DNA from: Megachile rotundata
Lineage: Eukaryota > Arthropoda > Insecta > Hymenoptera > Megachilidae
Assembly (NCBI RefSeq): GCF_050947335.1
Contig: NC_134995.1
Coordinates: forward strand, 10,268,501 to 10,332,500
Direction: 5' to 3'
Length of the DNA: 64,000 bases
In this document: piece after piece, positions 1 through 12,372 of the stretch
Position numbering within the stretch: the stretch's first letter is position 1
Layout of the letters: every line of letters starts with the position of its first letter
The notes under the pieces: generated by a model
The model's input: the letters and a program-made list of their open reading frames with translations, nothing else
What the model was told of the DNA's origin: nothing
Databases searched by the model: none
Translations under genes and position numbers: made by a program

Positions 1-3000
1 TACGAACTTTGTTACCGGGTTACGTAGACAAAAATAACGCTGAAAGGTCACGTAACTGTGGCTCGACGATTTTATTTAAAAACTGTGGCAAAAATATGGA
101 AATACTCTTTTCATATTGTATTTGAGTACTGAAATTTAATTTATATAACCACCGTTTTGCAAATTTGTTGTAATTATTGTAATTACGTGTAGGTTGCGTT
201 TGAATTTCGCGCCCGTTTACGCGTAATGGCGGCAGCGTCAGTGCTTAAGTTGACCGCTTGACATTTTTATGAAGGTTATTCAAACTTGTATGGCCTATTA
301 GTTAAGTTTAATTAATAAATATAGCATCTAATTCGTAGCATTTATAATATAAAACATTCAGTTAATAAATATAATATATGATTTAAATTAATAAACGTAA
401 AAAATGTGGCGCGTCTTAATACAAGATGGCGTCTAACCACCATCTGTTACATATGCACACAAAGAACGACACTGTATTTATCCTTCGAAATTACAGGTTC
501 ATGAAATAAATTAAAATTAAAAATTGCATACCAAGTCTCCTTTACCTAAATAATTTCCAGTACCAACCTAAGGGTTAAAACAGAATATTTCACCACGTTA
601 ATTCGCCACAGAGTTAAATATATTTCAGTGTCTCGTGTCCGCGTTGCATTATTTTCAGGTTATCTGTTCCCATAATCTGACACTTTGCGGTCGCCCGTTA
701 ACAAGCGAACGTACAATTTTCGTGGTGGCACGAACGAATCGACATAAAGAATATTATTGCGTGTTCGTTCGTGTGGCGTTCAGCGTGTCTATGTGGCCGG
801 AATGAATACTCGAGCGGTAACACGAATGTTAACATACGTGTGCAGCGCTCGAGGAAAATTTCGACCAATCCACTCGGGTGATTGGAAGGAAACTGGCCAG
901 GAAAATCAGATGTCGGTCGCGGCCTCCCCACCGCGACTATTCACTGAAATCTCCTGCTGCATTTGAATGCATTCGCTACGCTGGATGCATACGCGCCACG
1001 TAACACCACTTGACGGTGTATTTCCTTTTTTTTTTTTTTGATCAAAAATTTCTCTTGTGTGACTTTTCGTGACATGAACTTGGTTGACATGGGGAACTTG
1101 GTTGACGAGATGTTTACGGATTTTGGAGTTGATAATTTTATGGGGGAATGTGTGGAGCTTTCCCACGAGATGGCGCGTGGACAGTAAGCAAAAGTCCATC
1201 GGACTTCTAACATTTCGATAAATGAAAATAATGATGACGACTGCGGAATGCAATCAGGGTTGTAAAAATTTAAAAATGTGGATATTTAAAAAAATGGAAA
1301 ACTTGAGAATATAAATATGCAAAAATGTGCAAATTCATTTTCTGAAAATTAATAAATGTACATATTCAATACTGTATATCTGAAAATCCTCGAAGAATCA
1401 ACTAATTCCACCGTCGAATTAAATTTAATCCTTCAACAGAACCTAACTAAATAAACTCTATAAACAAACCTAACTCCACAAACGAACTAAACTCCAAATG
1501 CTAATCTCCACTTTAAAATATGATCCTCCAATAATCATTCTCCAGTTTGCAAACTTTCGATTGAATTTATTCCCGTTTCGAAATAACGTGTCCGTAAAAG
1601 TCTCCGTCCAGTAACCACGTTTCAGATAGAAAGCCAAAAAGAAAATAAAGCAAAAGAAGTTACTGTTCCGTCGCGAAGGTTGGACCCGTGACACGTCTGT
1701 TTCTTTCCGTCTGGCCGAATCGTTTCTCGCATGGCGTGTAACATATTCAATGGGAAAACTTTTCATCTCGTCGACAAAGGACGCCACACCTAAGGGACCA
1801 TCGTCTATTTCCATTCGCTGTTGATTTCTCTTCCCGTTAGAAACACAGAAATCAAGATGCATTTTCCATTCGACAGGCTGGCCACGCGTTCTGCAATTTT
1901 ATATTCAATCCCCGTCTGCGACGCTAACTTCCGACAATAACGGGAGGACCCTTTCAACTTTCTTTGATCGTGTTTGATTCGACCCTTTTGCGTTCCGACC
2001 AATTCATTTTTAATATCGCGCGTTTAACCCGATATTTATTCCATCTAAGAAATTCTATTAAAAAAATTCTTGGGTCATAAACCACTTGATAAATAATAAA
2101 ATTAGAGAAGAATACCTTCATTGTAACATCAATGATAAGTAAATTGCGTTACCGACAGAGTCGTCCGATCGGTAAAAAATGGCGTCTAATAAGACTCCGC
2201 AAGTAAAACCTTATAAATTGATTTTCGTGAAAATTCGTAAACCTATGGGTGTTAATGCATGAAAAATATATTCTTGCCACGCTAAATTTGATTTAAATAA
2301 TAATTTGGAGAGGCAACGCATTGATATTAAAGTTAGAGGAGGAATTTATTTTGTGAGGCGATGAATTAGTGGCCGATCAAGACCAACTTCCTTAACGTTT
2401 TATAGCACTTGAATGTTTTATTCTCCTCGTTGTTCTTCGCTTCTTCCACTCATTATCCTCCCGTTTCTTGTATCCCGTTTTGCCGCTATCTCTCTCGTCG
2501 CCGGTTTTTTCGCCGACGCCAGAAATATTGCGCTCTTGATGCTGGATGTACCGAGGGCCCGGGAACTTCGTTTTTAGAATTAATGGAGACCTTTTTTCCG
2601 GGGGCCCCGTTAAAAATTGCCCGACGCGGCGACTCCCGGAAAGTTTCGGAAGTTCGGGAAAAGGTCGAAACTGGGACGACGGGATTATTTGATTTTCGAG
2701 ATGAGTTTCCTGCACGAGCTGTGCATTAGCGAATGAAAATGCTCATACTTTTTGGAATATAAAGTTCGTAAGATGTGCAGAGGATCGTCCTGTTACTCCA
2801 TTATGGCCGCCATTATAAGCGTTCGCTTTCTCAGCGAAATATCGAGGCAAGTTTCTCGATTGCAGGATCAATAAGTCTTCGACAAGGAACTGCGAGGACG
2901 AGTATTTTATGAAAAATCGCGTAGCAGGATTTGAAGACTTATTGATTAAGTTTTCAAAGCGTTCTCGCTATATGGCACTCACGTCGGTCTTCCTTTAGGA

Positions 3001-3880
3001 ACGAAGTCCCGTATTTCTTAATTGGCAGAGCGAATAGAAAAGATGAAAGGTGAGTGATCCGTGAAATTAGTCGAATTTGTTATCTTGAATTTGATGCCGT
3101 TAATTAATGCACCCCTGACGCTCATTACGCGCATACAAATCGCGTCGTTGAAAGGGGCAGAAAGCTGTGAATAATTCGTGCTGCGCGATATATCTTCGAA
3201 TGCACTCGTTCTAACGACATGATAAATTCCCCGTCCCTAAAGGAACTTATACATCTTTTGTATCGTCTTTTTTGCCAGGGGGAGCCCGGCATTGCGCAAC
3301 ATTCGTACTTATTATAGCCGGTTCAACGATCCCGGTGGCGAGAGAAAATATTAGCGGTTCCTCGGGATACGACTGAAACCTGCTGCGATCACCAGACCGT
3401 TTTACTTTAACGAATTTACTGGCCGTTTCAGTTAACGTGAATATTATCCCCTTTGTTAGTGCAATTTTCCTAGCGATCAGCTGATTGCTGATTATACGCC
3501 AATTTCTACCTGTTACCCGATCGAACTGTGCTGACTGATGCGTTCATTAAGTCACGAGATTCTGTTAGGTTACTTTACTCGCTTTCAACTGGCGAACCGG
3601 GGGAAATAGGTTAGGAATACTTCTTGTTTAGTGTAATTGTTATTTGTGTACATAATTGTAGTTATATTTTCTGATATTATCTTTGTATGTTCTTATAAAC
3701 AGCAAGATTTTATAAAATGGCGCTGGCTGACATTTTTATTTCTGCTGCTTGATTATTCAAAATACCTAACATAGGTCAACGAAGTTTTTGTTAACAAAAT
3801 GATAAAAAATATTACATCTAACAGTGAAATTAACTGTAATGCATTTAACAATAAAATTATTAAGGTAAACTCAACAATGT
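1..3880. other. Low-copy AT-rich DNA, no gene recognised
   Basis: This stretch lies upstream of the first visible CUB exon and is probably intron or 5' flank of that gene. I looked for the missing N-terminal half of the first CUB domain and did not find it. A mildly GC-rich patch at about 2400-2720 has overlapping open frames on both strands with no recognisable motif. YY1/Pho-like ATGGCG words occur near 423, 2177 and 3715, and a palindromic ATGGCCGCCAT lies near 2803. Confidence 0.5.
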
Positions 3881-3889
3881 ATTAAGTAT

Positions 3890-4610
3890 ACTAACCTAAC
3901 CCAACCTAACAATGAAATGATTAAAAATACCCGACGTTATACCTTAACCTAACCTAACCTAATAATTAAATGATTAAAAATAACCTATATTATACCCTAA
4001 CTTAACCTAACCTAACAACGAAATGATTAAGAATACCGTATGTTGTACTCTAACCTAACCTAACCTAATAATTAAATGATTAAAAATACCCTATGTTACA
4101 CCCTAACTTAACCTAACCTAACAATGAAATGATTAAAAATACCGTATGTTGTACTCTAACCTAACCTAACCTAATAATTAAATGATTAAAAATACCCTGT
4201 GTTATACCCTAACATAACCTAACCTAATAATTAAATGATTAAAGATACCCTATGTTGTACTCTAACCTAACCTAACCTAATAATTAAATGATTAAAAATA
4301 CCCTGTGTTATACCCTAACTTAACCTAACCTAACAATGAAATGATTAAAAATACCCTGTGTTATACCCTAACATAACCTAACCTAATAATTAAATTATTA
4401 AAAATAACCTATGTTATACCCTAACATAACCTAACCTAATAATTAAATGATTAAAAATACCCTATGTTATACCCTAATTTAACCTAACCTAACAACGAAA
4501 TGATTAAAAATACCTTATGTTGTGCCCTAACCTAACCTAACAATAAAATTATTAAGAACACTAAGTCTAACAATGAAATGATTAAAAATACCCTATGTTA
4601 TGGTTTAGAA
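3890..4610. repeat. 53-bp tandem array with interstitial CCTAA (TTAGG) telomere-like runs
   Basis: The landmark GATTAAAAAT recurs about every 53 bp (near 3919, 3972, 4025, 4078, 4131, 4184 and 4237, and onward), giving about 12 units. Each unit joins an AT-rich block to two to four CCTAA repeats, the complement of the insect telomere motif TTAGG. Neighbouring units tend to alternate AATAATTAAA with AACAATGAAA, which suggests a 106-bp higher-order unit. No uninterrupted telomere tract is present, so this is an interstitial satellite and not a chromosome end. Confidence 0.9.
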
Positions 4611-6517
4611 ATCTAAATTTGTCAACTTGTCATGTATCTAAATTCAGAATTGTCGAGTTCACAAGCGTAAATTCTCAGCGCTTCTCAGGCCATATAACAT
4701 AATAAAAGTAAATATCCCTCAACCGAAACATAAAAGCAGTCGTAATATAAATCTAAGTATAAATTTTGGTAGTAGTCTGCCTTAAAGCGACCTCCATGTT
4801 CGGCGATAGCTCGTCCATCTACGGCAATATACGAGTGGCACCGAACGGTACTCGGCATTGCGAATGCATATGAAAAAGATCGATCGAACAACGGCAACGT
4901 TCTGTTTCGGCAACGTATCGAAAAGCAATTTGTACACAGAACTCTGCCGGAGTACTTTAAAATATTGCTCCTGTTTACACTTGTTCTGACGGGATGGCGG
5001 CATTTCTCTCGGAAATCGGAAGTTCACGGCACGCACCGGTCGTATTCGAAACGCGAAAACGAAGATCGAACTTTATCAATTAAAGCCGATACGCTCGTTT
5101 CGAAGAACTTGCCAACTTTATATGATACGGAGAAACTGAGAAATAAAGTTTCTAATGGAAAATAACTTCAGCTGTTATGACTTTAAATCTTCGCCTATAG
5201 TTAACTTCTGTTAAGTACAGCTTTTACGAACGTTGTTCTTTTTTTATTATTTTGTGTTATAAAATCTTATGACTGTTTAAGTACAACAGTTAATGTATTA
5301 TAGTGTAGCAGTTTTAGTGTATTATTTCTTAAAGTAATGCTTTAGTAAGCTTCAAGTGATGCGTAAGTCTTCGGCCATTTTGAGTCTTCGGCCATTTTGA
5401 AGCTCCGGGCGGGAAAATTCAAATCTATTTGTGTGAAAATTTTTGTTTTAGTATTCTTTTCGAATTTTTTCAATAAAGTATCAAGACAAATATTCTTAAT
5501 ATGAAATACTGAAGTTAAATTTCTTATATTATTATTAATTTTACTTTATTTATTGTAATATATAAATAAATTGTTTCAGCTTGTGTTTGATGAAAGTATA
5601 GGTTAAATGGTAATTCGTAAATGAATATATTTGCTTTAAAATTTAAAAATTCCATAATCTTAGAATTCCAAGATGTCAGAGTCCCACAAATTCCCAAAAG
5701 GAAATAAAGCAATACTGTGGCTTTCAGGTGTTTTTCGCAAACCACTATTCGAACTTGTGTGCAGTTTAGGTTAGTTGTACATGTTCCTAATTTTGGGAAA
5801 GCTGTTCCCGCAAGTACTAAAACCCATTACCGATTCGATACACTCGGATTCAGCGTATCGGATACGACTTTGTATCTCTGATACAATAGCGCTGAATCTA
5901 ATTTGAATCTCGAACTTTGTGGAGAAATTAAATATTTTAAATTAAATATTTTAGTAAAATTAATTTATTGCAATTTCAATTGTTTGAATGGAATTAGTAT
6001 GATATGAAAATAATATAAAATTAATTATTTATTTTATTAATCAGGAAATTAAAGATGAGTCAGCCGTCAATTATAAAAGTTTCCAAATTTTCTAACAAGC
6101 ACAATATTAATTTTCTTCAATTTCGTCGAACAAATATTTATAACTTTAACTCTCAAAAGTTCACGCAATTTTTTTTCAATAAATACGCCGTATATTTGTA
6201 GCCTTCTCAGAAAAAATTCCGCATTTTCCTCCGAACTCCCAGGAAGTGAAATAATTTCCCGAGTAAATTCATCCGAGCAGAATATATCAAAGAATAAAAA
6301 TTGTTATTATTAAAACAACCAATGAATCCACGTGGTTCCGTATTAACTGAAGCAAAAAGTGGAATATTTCGCGGACGGAAGCAGCTCGAGTTACTTTACG
6401 TTTAAAAGAATTTTCTCGCGTGCCACCCTCGTGTACGGCGAAGCGAAATGCGACAAGAACGTCGTTGGCACTTCTGAAGTTCATTTTTTCTTTCTTTCTT
6501 TTTTTTCATAATTCCAG
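4611..6517. other. Low-copy DNA upstream of CUB exon A
   Basis: Mostly AT-rich unique sequence. At about 5370-5402 there is a short direct duplication of AGTCTTCGGCCATTTTG, carrying two CGGCCATTTT words. A pyrimidine tract (about 6488-6509) leads into the exon A acceptor. No conserved reading frame was recognised. Confidence 0.5.
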
Positions 6518-6708
6518 GTGCGAAGGCGTGGACTCGTTAGTGGCGTACGTGCACATAGACAGGAAAAAGGAGAAAATAGATTCTTTCTGCGGCGAGAAGC
6601 CGTCACGGCCTATCATGAGTAACGGACCACGGCTTTCCTTGGAATTTCACGGCATCACGTCGTCTCGCCACTCCAGAGGTTTCAAGGCGGTGTACTCTTT
6701 CACGGAAA
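6518..6708 (+). CDS. CUB-domain protein, internal exon A (C-terminal half of one CUB domain)
   Basis: This is an internal exon of an extracellular or membrane CUB-domain protein. It starts after a strong acceptor (pyrimidine tract then TTCCAG at 6512-6517) and ends before a strong donor, AAA|GTGAGT. The first base completes a codon begun in an unseen upstream exon; 63 codons follow, and one base is carried on (phase 1). The peptide opens with CEGVDSLVAYV, has FCG near its middle and LSLEFHG then GFKAVYSF near its end. These are the third and fourth cysteines and last strands of a CUB fold. CUB domains are beta-sandwich modules that bind protein partners, often through calcium. Joining to exon B restores an Asn codon in TENFGITTG, which supports the pairing. 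Overall style recalls SOL-1/Neto receptor-accessory or tolloid-like proteins, but the family name is inference. Confidence 0.88.
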
Positions 6709-6861
6709 GTGAGTAGATCCTCTTTCTCTTGTATTCAACGTCTTCTTTAGTAATCTTACGATTATCGAGTCAATTATCTTTATGGCGAATGGGGAGTTAG
6801 ACAAGATGGTCGATCGAATTCGACGGAAATGGAATCATTTCGTTTTCTATTATATTTGGTG

Positions 6862-7200
6862 CTTTCTTTGTTAATTTTATAGGATTCTGTTTTTTCTTAT
6901 AGATTGTTAGTTTGTTAATTTTATAGAATTTCACTTTTTCTTATAGATAGCGTTAGTTTGTTAATTTAACAAAATTCCACTTTTTCTTACAGCTAGCATT
7001 AGTTTGTTAATTTTACAAAATTCCCATTTTTCTTACAGCTAGCGTTAGTTTATTAATTTAACAAAATTCCACTCTTTCTTATAGCTAGTGTTAGTTTGTT
7101 AATTTTACAAAATTCCACTCTTTCTTATAGCTAGTGTTAGTTTGTTAATTTTACAAAATTCCACTTTTTCTTATAGCTAACGTTAGTTTGTTAATTTTAT
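6862..7200. repeat. 46-bp tandem array, about 7 copies
   Basis: The words GTTAGTTTGTTAATTT and TTTTTCTTATAGCTA recur every 46 bp (near 6906, 6952, 6998, 7044, 7090, 7136 and 7182), with few changes between copies. It begins about 150 bp after the exon A donor and runs straight into the next array. Confidence 0.9.
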
Positions 7201-7870
7201 GATGATCGAGTCAATTGTGCTTACGTCAGCTACCGCCAGCTCGAACAAACATGGCGGACGTTCGAATTATCGAACGAAAATATAAATCATTTCATTAGCC
7301 ATTATATTCAACATCTTATTTGTTAAACTTGCTATTCGTACAATTCTTACAATTCTTATAACTCTACTTTTCGTTATATTCAACGTCTTCATTAATTTTA
7401 TGATTACCGAGTCAATTGCGCTTACGTCAGCTACCGCCATCTTGAACAAACATGGCGGACGTTCGAACTATCGAATGAAAATATAAATCAATTCATTAGC
7501 CATTATATTCAACATCTTCTTTGTTAAACTTGCAATTTGTACAGTTCTTACAATTATTATAACTCTACTTTTCCTTATATTCAACGTCTTCATTAATTTT
7601 ATGATTATCGAGTCAATTGTGCTCACGTCAGCTACCGCCAGCTCGAACAAACATGGCGGACGATCGAATTATCGAACGAAAATAGAGTCATTACATTTTC
7701 CTCTTATATTTAATGTCTTCTTTAATTAAACTTAGGAATCTACAATTCTACATTTCCTTATATTCAAGGTTTTTATTAATTGTATAATTATCAAATTAAT
7801 TGTATTACGACAGCCACCGTCAGTTTAAATATGACGGATCATGAAATTATCAAACGAAAGCCATCAAACC
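7201..7870. repeat. 201-bp tandem array, 3 full copies plus decayed edges
   Basis: CGAGTCAATT recurs near 7207, 7408 and 7608, so the period is about 201 bp. A weaker relative lies at about 6725-6830, before the 46-bp array, and a decayed partial copy at about 7740-7870. Each full unit contains ACATGGCGGACG, a YY1/Pho-like word. Open frames here (for example minus 7267-7449 and 7468-7650) are the same peptide repeated by the satellite and not genes. Confidence 0.88.
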
Positions 7871-8640
7871 ATTTCATTCAAACTATTACATAACAAAATT
7901 TCACAACAAATGTTTCATCTGCACTCTATATTTAATACAGCAGTTTCTCGTAATAATTCCATAAGAAATAATAACGATAATAATAATTGTACTTCATTTC
8001 ACTGCTTCAGACTTCTACCACTACGAAACCAAAGATTTGAAATTTATCTAACCATACCGGAAATATTCGAAGGAATAATTTTAGTGAAATCGTTTCACGT
8101 TCCGATTGCTGTCCCTATCAGAAATTTTAATCGAGTTGCGCAATTACGATTTACACTCAGCTAGAAAATTGCGAAATTTAATGTTTTCATTTTGTGTAAC
8201 AGAGTTCGTTCAATAATGAGTTTCCGCGTACGATTGCGCGTAATTATACAAGTTACGGGGTTTGTATAGAGGAACGAAAAGATGCTGCAAATGATGTACC
8301 AGAATATATGAATATTTTAATGATCGTTGCGTAATTAACGCGGCAATTCTGTAATTCGTATTTTCCCTCGTCGCATAATTTTTACTAACCGCCTTTTTTG
8401 CAATCTCCGAAATTAAACTTTTTATCTGTACATACGAGCGTTTCATAACGGCAGATTACACAGTGTGTTTGCAAAAGTAACATAACTTTTCAAATTTATG
8501 GAAAACTAGCGCCATGTATTATTAAAACATGTTATTTGAAAATAGTATAGCTCCCCAAAAAAATACAACAATCATTATTGGAATCGAGCAATGGATTGTA
8601 AACTTATAACGTGTAATGAACAAAACGAACCTTTTGTCAC
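7871..8640. other. Low-copy AT-rich intron DNA
   Basis: No repeat or conserved coding pattern was seen. A 107-codon frame at about 7841-8164 starts inside the decayed satellite copy and is rich in Asn and Ile, as expected from AT-rich DNA. Confidence 0.45.
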
Positions 8641-8649
8641 TGTGTCACA

Positions 8650-9600
8650 AAATGTGGTAGTTTGACGTATGGTAGTTCAACGAGTGGTAGTTCAACGCGT
8701 GGTAATTCGATGCGTAGTAATTCAACGCATGGTAATTCGACGCGTTATAATTCCACGCGTAATAATTCCACGCGTGATAATTCGACGCGTAGTAATTCCA
8801 CGCGTGGTAATTCCACGCATAATAATTCCACGCGTGGTAGTTCGACGCGTAGTAATTCCACGCGTAGTAATTCCACGCGTGATAATTCGACGCGTAGTAA
8901 TTCCACGCGTGGTAATTCCACGAGTAGTAATTCGACGCGTGGTAATTCCACGCGTAGTAATTCCACGCGTGGTAATTCGACGCGTGGTACTCTCAGCGTA
9001 TGGTAATTCGATCCATAGTAATTCGATGCGTGGTAGTCTCAGTGCGTGATAATTCGACGCATAGTAATTCCACGCGTGGTAATTCCACGCGTGGTAATTC
9101 CATGCGTAGTAATTCCACGCGTGGTAATTCGACGCGTGGTAGTCTCAGCGTATGGTAATTCGATCCATAGTAATTCGATGCGTGGTAGTCTCAGCGCATG
9201 GTAATTCGATCCATAGTAATTCGACGCGTGGTAATTCGATACGTGGCTGTCTCAGCGCATGGTAATTCGATGCGTGGCTGCCTCAGCGCATGGTAATTCG
9301 ATGCGTGGTAGTCTCAGCGCGTGGTAATTAGATCTATAGTAATTCGACGTGTGGTAATTCGATACGTGGCTGTCTCAGCGCATGGTAATTCGATGCGTGG
9401 CTGTCTCAGCGCATGGTAATTCGATGCGTGGTAGTCTCAGCGCGTGGTAATTAGATCCATAGTAATTCGACGCGTGGAAATTCGATACGTAGGAATTCGG
9501 AGCGTGGGAATTCGATGCGCTAAGATTCGATGCGTGGTAATTCGATGCGTGGTAATTCGACACGTGGCAATTCGACACGTAGAAAATCAACGCTTAAGAA
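8650..9600. repeat. 15-bp ACGCGT satellite, locus 1
   Basis: Monomers of about 15 bp alternate between forms such as ACGCGTGGTAATTCC and ACGCGTAGTAATTCG. Most carry the MluI palindrome ACGCGT, and many the 10-bp palindrome CCACGCGTGG. The right half adds a longer unit containing CTGTCTCAGCGCATGG. Because 15 is a multiple of three and the monomer lacks stops in most frames, long simple reading frames appear on both strands at once (for example plus 8662-9006 and minus 8745-8966). They are artefacts. Related loci lie at 16.2-17.6 kb and, more distantly, 22.5-23.2 kb. Confidence 0.95.
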
Positions 9601-10380
9601 TTCAATGCATAATAGTTTTATGACACTGTTACACAAGTCCAAGCAGCTGTGACAAGGTTTGAAACGATTCCGCAAAACGACATAAAAAAATCTATGTTAA
9701 CGTTGTGTGAATCCCAGTGGTGAATCCCATATTGATGCGAATCTATTTTGAATAAAAAAATTAATTTTGACAAAGTAACTAATTCTTTTCCTTTTATTTA
9801 AGGAGTACCGATATTTTTACGACGAACTGTGTATATCAGAAAGAAGAATTTCATAATACTTTTTAGAAACGGAACTCGGCGATTCGATATTTTCTTCCTG
9901 TTTGTTCTTTCTATTTTCGTCGCTTTCTATTTCTTTTCCCTGTTTACTTTCCAAACTTTTTCTCGTCCGTTTTTCTCTTGTCCTTTCGTCTTCGATTTCA
10001 TTATCCTTTCTGTTTTCACTTCATCTTTTTCTTCTTTTATCGTTCTTTAATTTCTGTCTTGTTTCGTTTTACACTTTCGTGCTTTCTTATGTAACATAAT
10101 CCTCTGGCCACTTCTTGCCATGTTTTCTCGTTATTCATTTCTGTCACCTTCCCTCTCATTTTTCTCCATTTTTATGTCACCTTCTTTCACACCTGTTTCT
10201 TGTGCAGACTATTTTTCAACTTCGCGTTTTTCTGTGCTGTACCGCAATAATATCCTTAAGAGCTCATTCGCTTGAAAATTTCGCTTTGAATTTTATTTTC
10301 TTCTTGGGGAAGGGAAGTTTTTTGGGGTGCGAAATTTATAGTGGAGAAATTTAAAAGGGATTCTTATATTTAGGGGTATG
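9601..10380. other. Low-copy intron DNA with a pyrimidine-rich strand
   Basis: About 9895-10200 is strongly T/C-rich on the plus strand, with irregular CTTTC and TTTTTCTTC runs but no fixed period. Its open frames are hydrophobic low-complexity peptides and not credible genes. Confidence 0.5.
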
Positions 10381-10690
10381 AATTTTGTATTCAACTATTT
10401 TTGAATTTCGGAATTTGAGAATTTTGTTTTGACAAATTTTCAAATTTGGGGATTGTTGGATTGTAGAATTTGTAGAGTTTTAGATTCGTAGATTTTTAGA
10501 TTTTTAAATTTTAAAGGGTTTGGATCTTTAGAGATTTAAATTTTTAGAGTTTTGAATTTTTAAATTTCTAGATTTCTAGAGGACTGGATTCTTAGATTTG
10601 TAGATTTGCAAATTTGTAAATTTCTAGATTTCTAGATTTGTACATGTCTATTTCCATACATATTTAGATTTCCATCTTTGTACATGTCTA
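10381..10690. repeat. Octamer-register low-complexity array (TAGATTTN)
   Basis: Degenerate 8-bp units such as TAGATTTC, TAGATTTG, CAAATTTG and TAAATTTC follow one another in register. This is the most AT-rich and degenerate of the octamer arrays. The complementary-sense style (CAAATTTC, TCCAAATT) appears about 1 kb downstream. Confidence 0.7.
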
Positions 10691-11725
10691 ACTTCACAAA
10701 CTTCAGAACTTCTGAATGTTCAAATCCGTCAATAGCAAAACTCCCAAATTTCCACCTAAAAATTCTTCGACAAACTCCTCACTCTACCAACATATCTCTT
10801 GTATCTCCATTTCCGTTTATCCTCCGGCTCTCAGTTCCTCGACCTAAACACAGTAATCTTCGAATCCCCTCTTCCAAACAGGAAGAAACTTTTGGTATCA
10901 AAATGTTTCCGCATTCGAGCAGAATGTTCGCAACGGACTAAACTTGCAACCGGTATCTTAATCCCAACAATTTCTACTTTCCTTTTAAATTCGATTGTGT
11001 ACGTTAATTTCTTTTGCACCAAAAACAAACTATCCTTATAAAATAGAATTTCCTTATAAAGAACAATAAAAATATAATATTCATACGGGACTTTGAATTT
11101 AACAGAACTTTGCTTGGTAAACTTTAAAGGCTTCACGAAGCAAGACAAAATTTTATTCAACCAAATTCATTATATGAAGATTTAATACATTTTTCTGAAA
11201 TAAAATTGAGAATCTACAAAAAATTTTAATTTTAAAAATACAATTCTTTGTCAATTCTTAAAAATACAATTCTGTATCAATTTTAACAATAAAAAATGCA
11301 GTAGTTATTTAATTAATTTCTACGTTTGCGAACTGCTTTTAAAGTTCCACGAAACAGGATTATTTTTTTAAATAAAAAATCTGTTTTTATTTAACCCAAT
11401 TCATTACGAAGATTTAATATCTTTTATTGAAATGAAATGCCCTAATAAAATGGAATTGTTCAATAACAAATATTGATTTTATATTCATTCGACTCCACTT
11501 TTTAATTAATATCAAATTGTGAACTGCTGTGAAAAATTCCATGATGCAGGCAAAAACATGTGTTTTTGTTTGACGAAATTCATGATGAAAATTTAATATC
11601 TGTTACTTAAAAGAAATTCCGTCATAATGTGCTGTTGTTCTCGTATTGATTTTACGCGTGGAGTATTCATATAGGAATAATTTTTAATTAAGATGTTTTT
11701 AAGGGTGTTTTAGAGGAAGAGTTTT
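10691..11725. other. Low-copy AT-rich intron DNA
   Basis: Sequence related to itself at about 11040-11640: three loose copies, each with a TTTTTATTTAAC-like piece followed by an ATTCATTA...GATTTAATA piece. They are too diverged to set a firm period. No gene was recognised. Confidence 0.4.
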
Positions 11726-11729
11726 TTAA

Positions 11730-12045
11730 CACATATTCAAGTTCTCAAGGTTGTAATAGGTTTTTTATGTTTTTGGTTATTTCAATTTTCAAATTTCTAA
11801 TAGGCAAATTTCTACTTTTATAAATATTCAAGCTTTGAAGGTTCTAGTAAGTAAATTTCTACTTTTCTGAATGTCCAAATTTTCAAATTTTCAATAGCAC
11901 AAATTCCTACACTTCCAAATATCACAATTCTCACATTTCTACTCTTTCAAATTTTCAATAGCACAAATTTCTACACTTCCAAATATCACAATTTTCAAAT
12001 TTCTACTCTTCCAAATTTTCATAAGCTAAAATTTCTACATTTCCA
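11730..12045. repeat. Octamer-register array (CAAATTTY type)
   Basis: Eight-base units such as CAAATTTT, CAATAGCA, CAAATTTC, TACACTTC and CAAATATC follow in register, especially at 11,870-12,045. It directly abuts the foldback element to its right. Confidence 0.75.
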
Positions 12046-12050
12046 AACCT

Positions 12051-12372
12051 CCTTGAAATGGCAGGTAGCTAACGTGATTCTGAACAAGTTTTCCCTTTGC
12101 AAAAATGTGATTCGAAGCTTCGTTTTTGAGTTATTAAGGAAAAACACGGACCAATCAGAGCGCGAGGGCGTGCGCAAGCGCGAGAGCGACAGCGGGAGAG
12201 TCATGCGCGCGCAGCCGCTGCCACTGCGCCTGCGCACGCCCTCGTGCACTGATTGGTCCGTGTTTTTCCTTAATAACTCAAAAACGAAGCTTCATATCCA
12301 ATTTCTGCAAAAGGAAATTTTATTCAGAATCACCCCATTCAGTAACCTACTCTAATTATGCTACACCCTGTA
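12051..12372. mobile_element. Foldback (long inverted-repeat) element, MITE-like
   Basis: The left arm (about 12051-12180) and the reverse complement of the right arm (about 12222-12372) match for well over 100 bp. They share GATTCTGAA, GAAGCTTCGTTTTTGAG, TTATTAAGGAAAAACACGG and ACCAATCAG. The arms close on a GC-rich centre where CGAGGGCGTGCGC pairs with GCGCACGCCCTCG. The outer right end reads TACACCCTGTA; the left arm lacks the matching terminal 20-25 bp, so it is truncated. There is no transposase frame, so it would be non-autonomous. A half copy with the intact terminus TACAGGGTGTTTCATAA lies at 22.3 kb. The transposon superfamily is not determined. Confidence 0.8.

Noticed and set aside
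2409..2729. 106-codon plus frame considered as the missing first half of CUB domain 1
   Set aside because: No CUB hallmarks (no SPNYP-like strand, wrong cysteine spacing) and no phase-2 donor at its end.
3890..4610. Possible chromosome end (telomere)
   Set aside because: CCTAA runs are short and broken by 53-bp unit sequence, with ordinary DNA on both sides.
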